This document shows positions 1-8,019 of a stretch of 15,472 nucleotides of DNA, piece after piece (positions within the stretch are counted from its first letter, which is position 1; each line of letters opens with the position of its first letter). The position numbers and the translations under genes were made by a program. Source of the stretch: Comamonadaceae bacterium (GTDB lineage: Bacteria > Pseudomonadota > Gammaproteobacteria > Burkholderiales > Burkholderiaceae); assembly GCA_947505915.1 (NCBI GenBank), contig CANNNH010000017.1:1-15472 (forward strand), read 5' to 3'. A model generated the notes under the pieces. That model was not told where the DNA came from. It did not search any database and saw nothing but the letters and a program-made list of their open reading frames with translations.

Positions 1-39
1 GAGCGCAATGGCCCCCAGGGCGAAGAGCTGCGCTTTCAC
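1..39 (-). CDS. Possible start of a further gene downstream of lipA (partial, signal-peptide-like)
   Basis: A GTG overlaps the lipA stop codon (GTGA arrangement) and opens a frame that runs off the left edge of the window. The 13 visible residues read (M)[12 protein letters not shown]: one lysine followed by a hydrophobic stretch, as at the start of a Sec signal peptide or membrane anchor. The overlap would suit translational coupling to lipA. There is no clear Shine-Dalgarno sequence, and 13 codons cannot identify a family. The real start could be elsewhere, or there may be no gene. Tentative. Confidence 0.3.
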   Translation of the reverse strand, partial: MKAQLFALGAIAL

Positions 40-1055
40 TTCACGGCGTTCGAGGCCGCTGCCGCTTCTGCAGCGGCATGCGCCTGCTGGTCAGCGTGGT
101 AGCTTGAGCGCACCATCGCGCCCACAGCGGCGTGCGAGAAACCCATCTCGTAAGCACGCGTCTCGAACATCTTGAAAGTGTCCGGGTGCACATAACGGCG
201 CACCGGCAGGTGCGAACTCGAAGGGGCCAGGTACTGGCCGATGGTCAGCATGTCGATCTGGTGATCGCGCATGTCCTGCATCACTTGCAGGACTTCTTCG
301 TCGGTCTCGCCCAGGCCGACCATGATGCCGCTCTTGGTCGGCACGCCGGGGTGCAGGGCCTTGAATTTTTTCAGCAGGTTCAGCGAGAACTGGTAGTCGC
401 TGCCGGGGCGCGCTTCTTTGTAGAGGCGCGGCGCGGTTTCCAGGTTGTGGTTCATCACGTCGGGCGGCGCCGAGGTGAGGATGCCCAGTGCGCGGTCATC
501 GCGGCCGCGGAAGTCGGGCACCAGCACTTCAATTTGCGTGCGCGGTGACAGCGCGCGTATGCGCGATATGCAATCGACAAAGTGCTGAGCGCCGCCGTCG
601 CGCAGATCGTCGCGGTCCACGCTTGTGATGACCACGTAACTGAGCTTGAGCGCGGCGATCGTCTTGGCCAGGTTGTCCGGTTCGTTGACGTCCAGCGGGT
701 CGGGCCGGCCATGGCCGACATCGCAAAACGGGCAGCGGCGCGTGCACTTGTCGCCCATGATCATGAAAGTGGCCGTGCCCTTGCCAAAGCATTCGCCGAT
801 GTTCGGGCAGCTGGCTTCTTCGCACACCGTGTTGAGCTTGTTCTCGCGCAGGATCTGCTTGATCTCGTAAAAGCGTGTGCTCGGGCTGCCGGCCTTGACG
901 CGGATCCAGTCGGGCTTTTTGAGTACCTCGGCGCGCTCGACCTTGACCGGAATGCGCGAGAGCTTGGCCGCCGCCTTTTGTTTGGCCAGCGGGTTGTAGT
1001 CCTGCTGGCTTTGGGCTTCGCGGACGACCGGGGTGCCGGTTTCGGGTGTGCTCAT
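36..1055 (-). CDS. lipA: Lipoyl synthase LipA (radical SAM)
   Basis: Lipoyl synthase inserts two sulfur atoms, at C6 and C8, into the octanoyl group carried on lipoyl domains (E2 subunits of 2-oxoacid dehydrogenases, GcvH), using S-adenosylmethionine and two 4Fe-4S clusters in the cytosol. The 339-residue frame shows both cluster motifs. The auxiliary-cluster cysteines are C78, C83 and C89 ([12 protein letters not shown]), and the radical SAM CxxxCxxC is C104, C108 and C111 (CTRRCPFC). The RSSY motif near the C terminus (316-319) supplies the serine ligand of the auxiliary cluster. The core is collinear with E. coli LipA, including the [18 protein letters not shown] block. The first 50 or so residues and the alanine-rich tail are variable, and the length is usual for betaproteobacteria. 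It starts 43 bases after lipB, with only a weak GAGAAA-like ribosome site. The family is certain and the start is likely. Confidence 0.97.
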   Translation of the reverse strand: MSTPETGTPVVREAQSQQDYNPLAKQKAAAKLSRIPVKVERAEVLKKPDWIRVKAGSPSTRFYEIKQILRENKLNTVCEEASCPNIGECFGKGTATFMIMGDKCTRRCPFCDVGHGRPDPLDVNEPDNLAKTIAALKLSYVVITSVDRDDLRDGGAQHFVDCISRIRALSPRTQIEVLVPDFRGRDDRALGILTSAPPDVMNHNLETAPRLYKEARPGSDYQFSLNLLKKFKALHPGVPTKSGIMVGLGETDEEVLQVMQDMRDHQIDMLTIGQYLAPSSSHLPVRRYVHPDTFKMFETRAYEMGFSHAAVGAMVRSSYHADQQAHAAAEAAAASNAVK

Positions 1056-1098
1056 GGTGTTTCTCGGTTGTACTCTCGGGCGCGTAGCGATAAGCGCT

Positions 1099-1773
1099 TC
1101 AGGGCGCCAGGTAGCTGCTGAGCTTGTGACCCAACACCTCGGCGGCTTCCTGCCAACTGGCCGACACGCCGATTGTAGAAAGGTCTATGGTTTGCAGCCC
1201 GGCATAGCCGCAGGGGTTGATGCGCGAGTAGGGTTCCAGGTCCATCGCCACGTTCAGCGCCACCCCGTGGTAGGTGCAGTGGCGGCTGACCTTGATGCCC
1301 AGCGCGGCGATTTTGCCCAGGCCTCTGAACGGGTCGGCCGGCGGGCGCGGGCCGGTCAGTGCAGCGTGCGCATGCGGATCGTCCAGCCGCACATAAATGC
1401 CCGGCGAGCCGGCTATGCGGTGACCCGTCACGCCAAAGTGCGCCAGGGTTTTGATCACGGATTCTTCAATCCGGTAGACGTATTCCTTGACGTAATAGCC
1501 GGCGCGCTTCAAATCGATCAGCGGGTAGGCCACCACCTGGCCCGGTCCGTGGTAGGTCACCTGCCCGCCCCGGTCGCTTTGCACCACGGCAATGTCGCCG
1601 GGGTTGAGCAGATGGTCGCTCTTGCCGGCCAAGCCTTGGGTAAAGACAGAAAGGTGCTCGCAAATCCATAGCGCGTCCGGCGTGCCAGCGTCGCGCGTGG
1701 CGGTGAACTCCTGCATGGCCGCAAAGGTGCTGGCGTAGTCCACCAGGCCAAGCTGGCGCGGCGCAAGGCCCAT
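1099..1773 (-). CDS. lipB: Octanoyl-[ACP]:protein octanoyltransferase LipB
   Basis: LipB transfers octanoyl groups from acyl carrier protein to the lipoyl-domain lysine, the first step of endogenous lipoate synthesis. LipA next door then acts on the product. The 224-residue protein aligns over its length with E. coli LipB as I recall it: RQLGL near the N terminus, [14 protein letters not shown] at 66-79, the catalytic lysine K154 in GKIAALG, and the catalytic cysteine C188 in [11 protein letters not shown]. The chosen ATG lies 15 bases after the ybeD stop and puts RQLGL at residue 6, as expected. A short insertion around 132-150 ([19 protein letters not shown]) separates the YVR strand from the lysine loop. 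E. coli has a shorter loop there, but such insertions are tolerated in the family. It sits in the leftward dat-ybeD-lipB-lipA run. Confidence 0.96.
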   Translation of the reverse strand: MGLAPRQLGLVDYASTFAAMQEFTATRDAGTPDALWICEHLSVFTQGLAGKSDHLLNPGDIAVVQSDRGGQVTYHGPGQVVAYPLIDLKRAGYYVKEYVYRIEESVIKTLAHFGVTGHRIAGSPGIYVRLDDPHAHAALTGPRPPADPFRGLGKIAALGIKVSRHCTYHGVALNVAMDLEPYSRINPCGYAGLQTIDLSTIGVSASWQEAAEVLGHKLSSYLAP

Positions 1774-1788
1774 GTCAGCGGGCCGGAC

Positions 1789-2079
1789 TCACAGCACCAC
1801 CTTGACCATCGGGTGCGTGGACAGGGTGCGGTACAGCTCGTCGAGCTGCTCACGGCTGGTGGCGGTGACGGTGATGGTCACGCCCAGGTATTTGCCGCCC
1901 TTGCTTTCGCGCAGCTCAATGGTGCTGGCGTCAAAAGCCGGGTCAAACTGGCGGGCGACCATGCTGATGGCGTGCACCAGGCCGTCGACTTTCACGCCCA
2001 TCACCTTGATGGGAAATAAGGAGGGGTATTCGATCAGCGACTCTTGTCGCGCTGCCGGCGCAGGTGGCAGGACGCTCAT
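1789..2079 (-). CDS. ybeD: YbeD/DUF493 family protein
   Basis: This small 96-residue cytosolic protein belongs to the DUF493 (YbeD) family, whose E. coli member also lies next to lipB. From about residue 12 it follows the family pattern: SLIEYPSLFPIKVMG, then a helix, a KGGKYLGVTITVTATS strand pair, an EQLDELYRTL helix, and the terminal MVKVVL. The family has an ACT-like ferredoxin fold and no catalytic residues. The role is unproven, with the lipB neighbourhood suggesting a link to lipoylation. Its ATG overlaps the dat stop codon as ATGA, implying translational coupling, and it ends 15 bases before lipB. The first 11 residues (MSVLPPAPAAR) are an unconserved leader. The symbol follows E. coli usage. 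Confidence 0.92.
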   Translation of the reverse strand: MSVLPPAPAARQESLIEYPSLFPIKVMGVKVDGLVHAISMVARQFDPAFDASTIELRESKGGKYLGVTITVTATSREQLDELYRTLSTHPMVKVVL

Positions 2080-3011
2080 GCAGCAGCATCTTTCTTGGCG
2101 CGCTGGTAGCCCGCATACAGCTTGTCATAGATGGGGCCAGGCAAGCCGGTGCCGACGGGCAGCCCGTCAAGCCGGGTGATCGGCAAGACCTCTTTGGTGG
2201 CCGAACTCAGCATCAGCTCGTCTGCGGCAAACACTTCTGCGCGGCTGACGCGGCGCAACTCAAAGCGCAGACCGGCTGCGCGGCACAGTTCGTCAATCAG
2301 GCCGTAGCGTATGCCTTCGAGCACCAGGTTGTCTTTGGGCGTGCCCAACACGCAGCCGTCCTTGACCACCCAGACGTTGGCGGTGGCCGCTTCGCTCAGC
2401 ATGCCGTCGCGAAACATCACGGTTTCCATGGCGCCCACATCGGCACTGATCTGCCGGGAGAACACCGCGCCCAGCAAGCTGGTGCTTTTAATGTGTGCCT
2501 TCTCCCAGCGGAAGTCATCGGCCGTCACGCAAGCCACACCTGTGGCCCGTAGCGTCGCCGGCACGGGCTTCATCAGGTTGGTCATGACAAACACGGTGGG
2601 CGCCAAGCCGGCGGTCATGACGTGGTCGCGCAGAGCCACGCCGCGTGTGACCTGGATGTAAATAAGCTGGTCCAGTTTGTTGGCAGACACGCCCGCCCCT
2701 TGGGCATAACTGGCTATCAATTTTTCGGCCACGGCTTGCCACGCAGCATGCGTCAGGGGATTGGTCATGCGCAATTCGCCCAGACTGCGGTCCAGCCGGG
2801 CCATGTGCTGCGCCAAGCGAAAGGGCTTGCCAGCGTAGACCGGCAGCACTTCATAGACGCCGTCGCCAAAAATGAAACCACGGTCCAGCACGCTGATTTT
2901 GGCGTCTTGCAAGGCGGTGTACTCGCCATTGAGGTAGCACAGGGTGCGCGGCAGGTCGGCGGCAGGATCGCCCGCCAGGGGTGTGTAAGTCGATGTGTGG
3001 CTGGTGCTCAT
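2076..3011 (-). CDS. dat: D-amino-acid transaminase (PLP fold type IV)
   Basis: This is a class IV aminotransferase, predicted to exchange amino groups between D-amino acids and 2-oxoacids (for example D-Ala and 2-oxoglutarate to pyruvate and D-Glu). In numbering from the ATG used here, it has LDRGFIFGDGVYEV (42-55), the PLP lysine K175 in HIKSTSLLGAV, and the cofactor-phosphate region SEAATANVW (206-214). VTRGVALRDH carries R128 and H130, equivalent to the Arg-x-His carboxylate trap of Bacillus D-amino-acid transaminase. That pair favours D-amino-acid transaminase over branched-chain transaminase or aminodeoxychorismate lyase. The protein is 311 residues, longer than the roughly 280 of Bacillus enzymes because of an N-terminal leader of about 20 residues. 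A TTG six codons upstream could also serve as start; neither has a good ribosome site. It overlaps ybeD by ATGA and follows the CopD-like gene by 30 bases. Exact substrate range is inferred. Confidence 0.88.
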   Translation of the reverse strand: MSTSHTSTYTPLAGDPAADLPRTLCYLNGEYTALQDAKISVLDRGFIFGDGVYEVLPVYAGKPFRLAQHMARLDRSLGELRMTNPLTHAAWQAVAEKLIASYAQGAGVSANKLDQLIYIQVTRGVALRDHVMTAGLAPTVFVMTNLMKPVPATLRATGVACVTADDFRWEKAHIKSTSLLGAVFSRQISADVGAMETVMFRDGMLSEAATANVWVVKDGCVLGTPKDNLVLEGIRYGLIDELCRAAGLRFELRRVSRAEVFAADELMLSSATKEVLPITRLDGLPVGTGLPGPIYDKLYAGYQRAKKDAAA

Positions 3012-3041
3012 GGCGTGATTGTCAGGCAAAGCGCGGGAAAA

Positions 3042-3485
3042 TCAGCGCCAAAGCGCCACGGCCGCGATCGCCAGTGCGCCTAGCGCCAGGTTCAATTGGG
3101 CCAGTTTGGCGATCTGCCCCAGCTTTTGGCCGGCTTGGGGCCAGTCAGCAGCTTCCACGGCGGCGCGCAGGCGCCGGAAAGGGCCGAAATAAAGATGCCC
3201 GAACACCGCAAACATCAGCAGCCCGATGCCCAGCATCAGGTGCCAGCCCACGGGGGCTTGCTTCATGCCGACGCCCAGCAGCATCACCAGGCCGGTGGCC
3301 AGCAGCAGCCCGATGCACGGCCAGACCAGCCTGAAAAACCGCCGGAGTACCTGGGCCATCAAGGGCAGGCGCTGCGGTGGCGGCAAGTCCATCGCTGCCG
3401 GGCGCAAGGCAAAAAGCATGAAGCTCACCCCACCCAACCAAACAATGGCGGCGCTGACATGGAGAAAATTCATTAAATTGTTCAT
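3042..3485 (-). CDS. Small four-helix integral membrane protein, CopD-like
   Basis: This 147-residue, strongly hydrophobic protein has four predicted membrane helices, roughly at 7-27, 53-73, 82-102 and 127-146. The opening NFLHVSAAIVWLGGVSFML resembles CopD-family proteins, which carry copper or haem-related roles in some members. Histidines H9, H82 and H97 lie in or at the ends of helices and could bind a metal or haem, but this is inference. The loop between helices 3 and 4 is basic (FRRLR). It is the first gene of the leftward run and lies back to back with the ATP synthase operon, 147 bases away. The ATG at 3485 is used; a second in-frame ATG four codons later is possible. No strong ribosome site or promoter was found for it. 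The specific function is unknown. Confidence 0.8.
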   Translation of the reverse strand: MNNLMNFLHVSAAIVWLGGVSFMLFALRPAAMDLPPPQRLPLMAQVLRRFFRLVWPCIGLLLATGLVMLLGVGMKQAPVGWHLMLGIGLLMFAVFGHLYFGPFRRLRAAVEAADWPQAGQKLGQIAKLAQLNLALGALAIAAVALWR

Positions 3486-3545
3486 GGCATTTTGGAAAGA
3501 ATAAGTGGACGCAGGATAAGCCCCTGAGCAATGAGTATGACCCTA

Positions 3546-3576
3546 TTGACGAAAGACACGGGTTTCTACGTATAAT
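3546..3576 (+). promoter_or_regulatory. Sigma70-type promoter of the ATP synthase operon
   Basis: A TTGACG -35 box at 3546-3551 and a perfect TATAAT -10 box at 3571-3576 are separated by 19 bases. The spacer is two longer than optimal, but both hexamers are close to consensus. Transcription should start near 3583, giving an untranslated leader of about 50 bases before atpI. The leader holds two GTAACC copies (3603-3608 and 3614-3619) of unknown meaning. This is the only convincing promoter between the CopD-like gene and atpI. Confidence 0.7.
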
Positions 3577-3632
3577 GAGTGGCTTTGCTGAGTGAGCCTG
3601 TTGTAACCTTGGCGTAACCGACGGTGTGGACA

Positions 3633-4097
3633 ATGACTGAAACGCCAGGAAACGCATCTGCCGAAGAGTCTGATTTCAGCCCTTTGACGCCTGAGCAGGC
3701 TCAGCGGCTGATTGCTCAGAATCCTTCGCTGTCGGTGTGGTGGGTGATCTCAGCTCAGTTGGTGGTGGGTGTTGTGGCAGCGATTGTTGCTGCCGTACTC
3801 ACTGGCCAAGGGGCGTCGGCTTGGTCGGCGTTTTACGGTTGTCTGGCGGTGGTGATTCCGGGTGCGCTTTTTGCGCGCGGTCTGCGGAGTCAGTTTTCCT
3901 CCATCAGCGCCGTCACGGCGGGGTTTGGTTTTTTTGTGTGGGAGGCGGTCAAAATTGGCGTGAGTGTCGCCATGCTGGCCGCAGCCCCCCGGTTGGTTGC
4001 AGATCTGGACTGGTTGGCCATGCTGATCGGACTCATCGTGACCCTGAAGGTGTATTGGCTGGCGCTTGGGGTGCGCCGGAAACGAAAAATTGCGTAA
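3633..4097 (+). CDS. atpI: ATP synthase accessory membrane protein AtpI
   Basis: AtpI is a small membrane protein at the head of many atp operons. In studied bacteria it helps assemble the c-ring or supports ion supply, but is not part of the finished enzyme. The 154-residue frame has a polar N terminus of about 33 residues and four membrane helices, near 34-56, 63-82, 95-118 and 124-146. It ends in a basic tail (RRKRK), consistent with a cytosolic C terminus. Sequence conservation in this family is low, so the call leans on size, topology and position directly before atpB. I used the ATG at 3633; a GTG three codons upstream (3624) is an alternative. It ends 10 bases before atpB. Confidence 0.88.
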   Translation: MTETPGNASAEESDFSPLTPEQAQRLIAQNPSLSVWWVISAQLVVGVVAAIVAAVLTGQGASAWSAFYGCLAVVIPGALFARGLRSQFSSISAVTAGFGFFVWEAVKIGVSVAMLAAAPRLVADLDWLAMLIGLIVTLKVYWLALGVRRKRKIA

Positions 4098-4107
4098 AGA
4101 GTAAACA

Positions 4108-4992
4108 ATGTCCGAAGCAACAAACGCGCCTACAGCCAGTGACTATATTGTTCACCACCTGACCCATTGGCAAAACAAGCCCCAGACCGAGATCGTTGAC
4201 TTCTCGGTTTTCAATATCGATTCCCTGTTTTTCTCTGTTTTGCTTGGCGTCCTCGGCTGCTTCTTTTTGTGGAAGGCCGCTCGCAAGGCCACTTCCGGTG
4301 CTCCCGGTCGTTTTCAGGCGGCCGTTGAAATGCTCATGGAAATGGTTGACGGCCAGGCCAAATCCATCGTCCACAACGCCAACAGCCGCAAATTGGTGGC
4401 TCCGTTGGCCCTGACTGTGTTTGTCTGGATTTTCCTGCTCAATGCCATGGACTTGCTGCCGCTGGACTTCCTGCCTGTGGTCTGGAGCGGGGTTTACAGC
4501 CTGATGGGTCTGGATCCGCACCACGCCTATCTGCGCGTCGTTCCCACTGCCGACTTGTCGGTCACCATGGGCCTGTCGGTTTCGGTTCTGTTCATCTGCC
4601 TGTTTTACAACATCAAGATCAAGGGCATTGGCGGCTGGGCGCACGAGTTGGTGTCTGCCCCTTTTGGCACCAGCAAGAACCCGGTTTTCGCCGTCATTCT
4701 GGGCGTTGTCAATGTCGCCGAGCAACTCATTTCCTTCACTGCCAAAACGGTTTCGCATGGCATGCGACTGTTCGGCAACATGTATGCGGGCGAGCTGGTT
4801 TTCATGCTGATTGCCTTGCTGGGCGGCTCATGGGCGTTTTCGGCCGAGCCGGGCAGCTTGATGTTGCTGCTGCTGCACGTGGTGGCCGGATGGGCGTGGG
4901 CGGTGTTTCACATCATCATCATCTTGCTGCAGGCGTTTGTGTTCATGATGCTGACATTGGTCTACATCGGGCAGGCGCATGACGCGCATTGA
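4108..4992 (+). CDS. atpB: F1Fo ATP synthase subunit a
   Basis: Subunit a forms the two half-channels of the Fo motor, carrying protons to and from the rotating c-ring in the inner membrane. The protein is 294 residues. The essential arginine is R220 in SHGMRLFGNMYAGEL, equivalent to E. coli R210. E229 in the same block and Q275 in LLQAFVFMMLTLVYI match the other conserved channel residues. An N-terminal section of about 40 residues precedes the first membrane helix (about 38-56), and further helices lie near 98-118, 149-168, 196-216, 228-246 and 252-285. The start ATG follows an AAAGAG ribosome site. It ends 55 bases before atpE, a gap filled with the T-rich leader described separately. It is longer than E. 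coli AtpB (271), mainly in the N terminus and the loop around 120-148. Confidence 0.98.
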   Translation: MSEATNAPTASDYIVHHLTHWQNKPQTEIVDFSVFNIDSLFFSVLLGVLGCFFLWKAARKATSGAPGRFQAAVEMLMEMVDGQAKSIVHNANSRKLVAPLALTVFVWIFLLNAMDLLPLDFLPVVWSGVYSLMGLDPHHAYLRVVPTADLSVTMGLSVSVLFICLFYNIKIKGIGGWAHELVSAPFGTSKNPVFAVILGVVNVAEQLISFTAKTVSHGMRLFGNMYAGELVFMLIALLGGSWAFSAEPGSLMLLLLHVVAGWAWAVFHIIIILLQAFVFMMLTLVYIGQAHDAH

Positions 4993-5001
4993 TTAAGTAC
5001 G

Positions 5002-5326
<325 letters not shown>

Positions 5327-5349
5327 TTCCTGGTCGACAACCTCGCACT

Positions 5350-5364
5350 AGGAGATTAGCTGTG
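5350..5364 (+). promoter_or_regulatory. Ribosome binding site fixing the GTG start of atpF
   Basis: AGGAG at 5350-5354 stands seven bases before GTG at 5362. The same frame stays open back to a GTG at 5257 inside atpE, but that start would add 35 residues not found in subunit b. The ribosome site and the expected N-terminal sequence ([10 protein letters not shown]) both select the 5362 GTG. Confidence 0.8.
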
Positions 5365-5832
5365 AACATTAATGGAACTCTGGTAGCGCAAGCTATCGTC
5401 TTCGCATTGCTGGTCCTGTTCACGATGAAATTCGTGTGGCCGCCCATCGCGGCTGCACTGGACGAACGTGCCAGCAAGATCGCCGAAGGCCTGGCTGCTG
5501 CCGACAAGGCCAAGTCTGAACTCACCGTGGCCAATAAGCGCGTTGAAGAAGAGCTTGCCAAGTCGCGCAACGAGTCGGCTGTGCGTCTGGCGGAAGCCGA
5601 GCGCCGTGCGCACGCCATGATTGAAGAAGCCAAGGGCAAAGCAGCGGCAGAAGGCGCGAAAATCATCGCTGCTGCCCACGCTGAATCTGAGCAGCAAAGC
5701 ATCAAGGCCCGCGAGGTGCTGCGTGATCAGGTCGCCGCGTTGGCGGTGAAGGGTGCCGAGCAGATCCTGCGCAAGGAAGTCAATGCCAGCGTGCATGCCG
5801 ACTTGCTGGGCCGTCTGAAAACCGAGCTGTAA
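5362..5832 (+). CDS. atpF: F1Fo ATP synthase subunit b
   Basis: Two copies of subunit b form the peripheral stalk that holds F1 still against the membrane part. The protein has 156 residues, the same as E. coli AtpF. One membrane helix lies at about 4-26 ([22 protein letters not shown]), followed by the VWPPI hinge. A long, highly charged, alanine-rich coiled coil (about 35-135) leads into the C-terminal delta-binding region ([14 protein letters not shown]). The start is a GTG with a good Shine-Dalgarno sequence. It ends two bases before atpH, suggesting translational coupling. Confidence 0.97.
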   Translation: MNINGTLVAQAIVFALLVLFTMKFVWPPIAAALDERASKIAEGLAAADKAKSELTVANKRVEEELAKSRNESAVRLAEAERRAHAMIEEAKGKAAAEGAKIIAAAHAESEQQSIKAREVLRDQVAALAVKGAEQILRKEVNASVHADLLGRLKTEL

Positions 5833-5834
5833 AC

Positions 5835-6365
5835 ATGGCTGAACTCGCCACTATCGCCCGTCCCTACGCTGAAGCGCTGTTCAAGGCGTGTCGCACGGAT
5901 TTGGCCGCATCCGCAGTCTGGCTCGACGAGCTGGCTGCGATCGCGGCCAACGATCAGTTGCTGCAGTTTGCGCACGGACCAAAAGTCACAGCCCAGCAGA
6001 CTTTTGACGTGGTCACCGGTGTTGCTAAGACTTCGCTGCCTGAAAAGGCAAAGAACTTCCTGCGGGTCTTGATTGACAACAGCCGGCTCAACGCATTGCC
6101 CGAAATTGCCGTCCAGTTTCGTGCCTTGAAAAATGCGGAAACCGGCTCTTCCGATGCTGTGGTCTACAGCGCTTTTGCGCTTGATGGCGCGGCGCTGGCT
6201 GAGCTGGCGAAGACGCTGGAACAGCGCTTTAAACGCAAGCTCAACGTGCAGGTCGAAATCGAGCCGGCGCTGATAGGCGGCGTGCGCGTCGTGGTGGGCG
6301 ACGAGGTGCTAGACACTTCGGTCAAAGCCCGTTTGGAACAAATGAAAGTGGCGCTGATAGCCTGA
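5835..6365 (+). CDS. atpH: F1Fo ATP synthase subunit delta
   Basis: Delta caps the F1 head and joins it to the b-subunit stalk. The 176-residue length is normal. The N-terminal six-helix domain (about 1-105) begins with [14 protein letters not shown], typical of the family. The C-terminal domain carries the signature [19 protein letters not shown] (144-162), followed by VKARLEQMK. The ATG is two bases after the atpF stop. The stop codon sits inside a hairpin (6361-6378). Confidence 0.97.
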   Translation: MAELATIARPYAEALFKACRTDLAASAVWLDELAAIAANDQLLQFAHGPKVTAQQTFDVVTGVAKTSLPEKAKNFLRVLIDNSRLNALPEIAVQFRALKNAETGSSDAVVYSAFALDGAALAELAKTLEQRFKRKLNVQVEIEPALIGGVRVVVGDEVLDTSVKARLEQMKVALIA

Positions 6366-6378
6366 GCGTTCGCTCAGG
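6361..6378 (+). other. Intercistronic hairpin over the atpH stop codon
   Basis: CCTGAGC at 6361-6367 and GCTCAGG at 6372-6378 form a perfect seven-base-pair stem with a GTTC loop. The atpH TGA (6363-6365) lies in the left arm. No T-run follows, so it is not an intrinsic terminator. It may mark an mRNA processing or stability site between the delta and alpha cistrons, whose subunits are needed in a 1:3 ratio. The stem is seen in the sequence; the function is inferred. Confidence 0.45.
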
Positions 6379-6411
6379 TTCAGCCAACAACCTAGAAAGA
6401 AGGAAAGAGTC

Positions 6412-7965
6412 ATGCAACTCAATCCAGCAGAAATTTCTGAACTGATCAAGAGCCGTATTGAAGGCCTTGGCGCCAGCAGCGACATTCGCAACCAGGGCAC
6501 TGTGGTGTCTGTGGCTGACGGTATCGTGCGCATCCACGGCCTGTCCGATGTGATGCAAGGCGAGATGCTTGAATTTCCCGCCACCGCTGACGGCACGCCG
6601 ACCTATGGCCTGGCGCTGAACCTTGAGCGCGACTCCGTCGGCTCCGTGGTTCTTGGTGAGTACGAGCACATTGCTGAAGGTGACACAGTCAAGTGTACCG
6701 GCCGTATTTTGGAGGTCCCCGTCGGCCCCGAGCTGCTGGGCCGCGTTGTGAATGCGCTGGGTCAGCCGATCGATGGCAAAGGCCCTATCAACGCCAAGTT
6801 GACTGACGTGATCGAAAAAGTCGCACCTGGTGTGATCGCCCGTAAATCGGTCGACCAGCCATTGCAAACCGGCCTGAAGTCTATCGACTCGATGGTGCCG
6901 ATCGGGCGCGGTCAGCGCGAACTGATCATCGGCGACCGCCAGACCGGCAAGTCAGCCGTGGCCATCGACGCGATCATCAACCAAAAAGGCCAGAACGTTC
7001 CGTGCATCTACGTGGCGATCGGGCAAAAAGCTTCTTCCATCAAGAACGTTGTGCGCGCCCTAGAGCAAGCCGGCGCGATGGAATACACCATCGTGGTGGC
7101 TGCGTCGGCTTCTGAGTCGGCGGCCATGCAGTACGTCAGCGCCTACTCGGGCTGCACCATGGGCGAGTACTTCCGCGACCGCGGGCAAGACGCGCTGATC
7201 GTGTATGACGACTTGTCAAAGCAGGCCGTGGCTTACCGCCAGGTCTCCTTGCTGCTGCGCCGTCCACCAGGCCGCGAAGCCTACCCCGGCGACGTGTTCT
7301 ATCTGCACAGCCGTCTGCTCGAGCGCGCTGCCCGCGTGAACGAAAAATATGTTGAAGACTTCACCAAAGGCGCAGTCAAAGGAAAGACGGGTTCACTGAC
7401 GGCCCTGCCGATCATCGAAACGCAAGCCGGAGACGTGTCTGCTTTCGTGCCAACCAACGTGATCTCGATCACCGACGGCCAGATCTTTTTGGAAACCAGC
7501 TTGTTCAATGCCGGTATCCGCCCCGCTATCAATGCCGGTATCTCGGTGTCGCGCGTCGGTGGTGCAGCCCAGACCAAACTGATCAAGAGTTTGTCCGGCG
7601 GTATTCGTACCGACCTGGCCCAGTACCGTGAATTGGCCGCTTTCGCGCAGTTCGCCTCTGACCTGGACGAAGCCACCCGCAAGCAGCTTGACCGCGGTGC
7701 CCGCGTGACAGAACTTCTCAAGCAGGCTCAGTACTCTCCACTGTCGATCTCTACCATGGGTGCCACGCTGTTCGCTGTGAACAAAGGCTTCATGGACGAC
7801 ATCGATGTCAAGAAGGTTCTGGCGTTTGAAGCCGGCCTGCACAGCTATCTCAAGGACAAGCATGCTGCCTTGATGGCCAAGCTTGAAGCCAACAAAGCCA
7901 TGGATAAAGATGCCGAGGCTGAACTGACGACTGCTGTGACCGCGTTCAAAAAGTCCTTCGCCTGA
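6412..7965 (+). CDS. atpA: F1Fo ATP synthase subunit alpha
   Basis: Alpha is the non-catalytic nucleotide-binding subunit; three copies alternate with beta in the F1 head. The 517-residue protein has an N-terminal beta-barrel (about 25-95). The P-loop GDRQTGKS spans 174-181 with K180, and the Walker B region is [10 protein letters not shown] (261-270). R381 in [11 protein letters not shown] is the arginine finger that reaches into the neighbouring beta catalytic site. The C-terminal helical bundle (about 390-517) includes [16 protein letters not shown] strong GAAGGAAAGAG ribosome region precedes the ATG. The gene is intact and of the usual length (E. coli 513). It lies 46 bases after atpH and 54 before atpG. 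Confidence 0.99.
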   Translation: MQLNPAEISELIKSRIEGLGASSDIRNQGTVVSVADGIVRIHGLSDVMQGEMLEFPATADGTPTYGLALNLERDSVGSVVLGEYEHIAEGDTVKCTGRILEVPVGPELLGRVVNALGQPIDGKGPINAKLTDVIEKVAPGVIARKSVDQPLQTGLKSIDSMVPIGRGQRELIIGDRQTGKSAVAIDAIINQKGQNVPCIYVAIGQKASSIKNVVRALEQAGAMEYTIVVAASASESAAMQYVSAYSGCTMGEYFRDRGQDALIVYDDLSKQAVAYRQVSLLLRRPPGREAYPGDVFYLHSRLLERAARVNEKYVEDFTKGAVKGKTGSLTALPIIETQAGDVSAFVPTNVISITDGQIFLETSLFNAGIRPAINAGISVSRVGGAAQTKLIKSLSGGIRTDLAQYRELAAFAQFASDLDEATRKQLDRGARVTELLKQAQYSPLSISTMGATLFAVNKGFMDDIDVKKVLAFEAGLHSYLKDKHAALMAKLEANKAMDKDAEAELTTAVTAFKKSFA

Positions 7966-8019
7966 TATCCCCCTGAATAGATAAAAGCCACAAGCTTTCA
8001 GAAACATTTAGGAACACAT

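Noticed and set aside
582..1121. Plus-strand open frame of 179 codons opposite lipA
   Set aside because: Antisense of a highly conserved enzyme gene, with no family resemblance and no initiation signal.
3012..3029. TTG start adding six residues to the D-amino-acid transaminase
   Set aside because: An ATG is available 18 bases later, the extra residues are not conserved, and the TTG has no better ribosome site.
4033..4758. Minus-strand open frame of 241 codons opposite atpB
   Set aside because: The composition is unnatural (rich in Gln, Asn, Arg and His) and follows atpB codon positions, so it is an antisense artefact.
7984..7998. AAAGC/GCTTT hairpin between atpA and atpG
   Set aside because: Only five mostly A/T pairs, too weak to claim as a terminator or processing signal.
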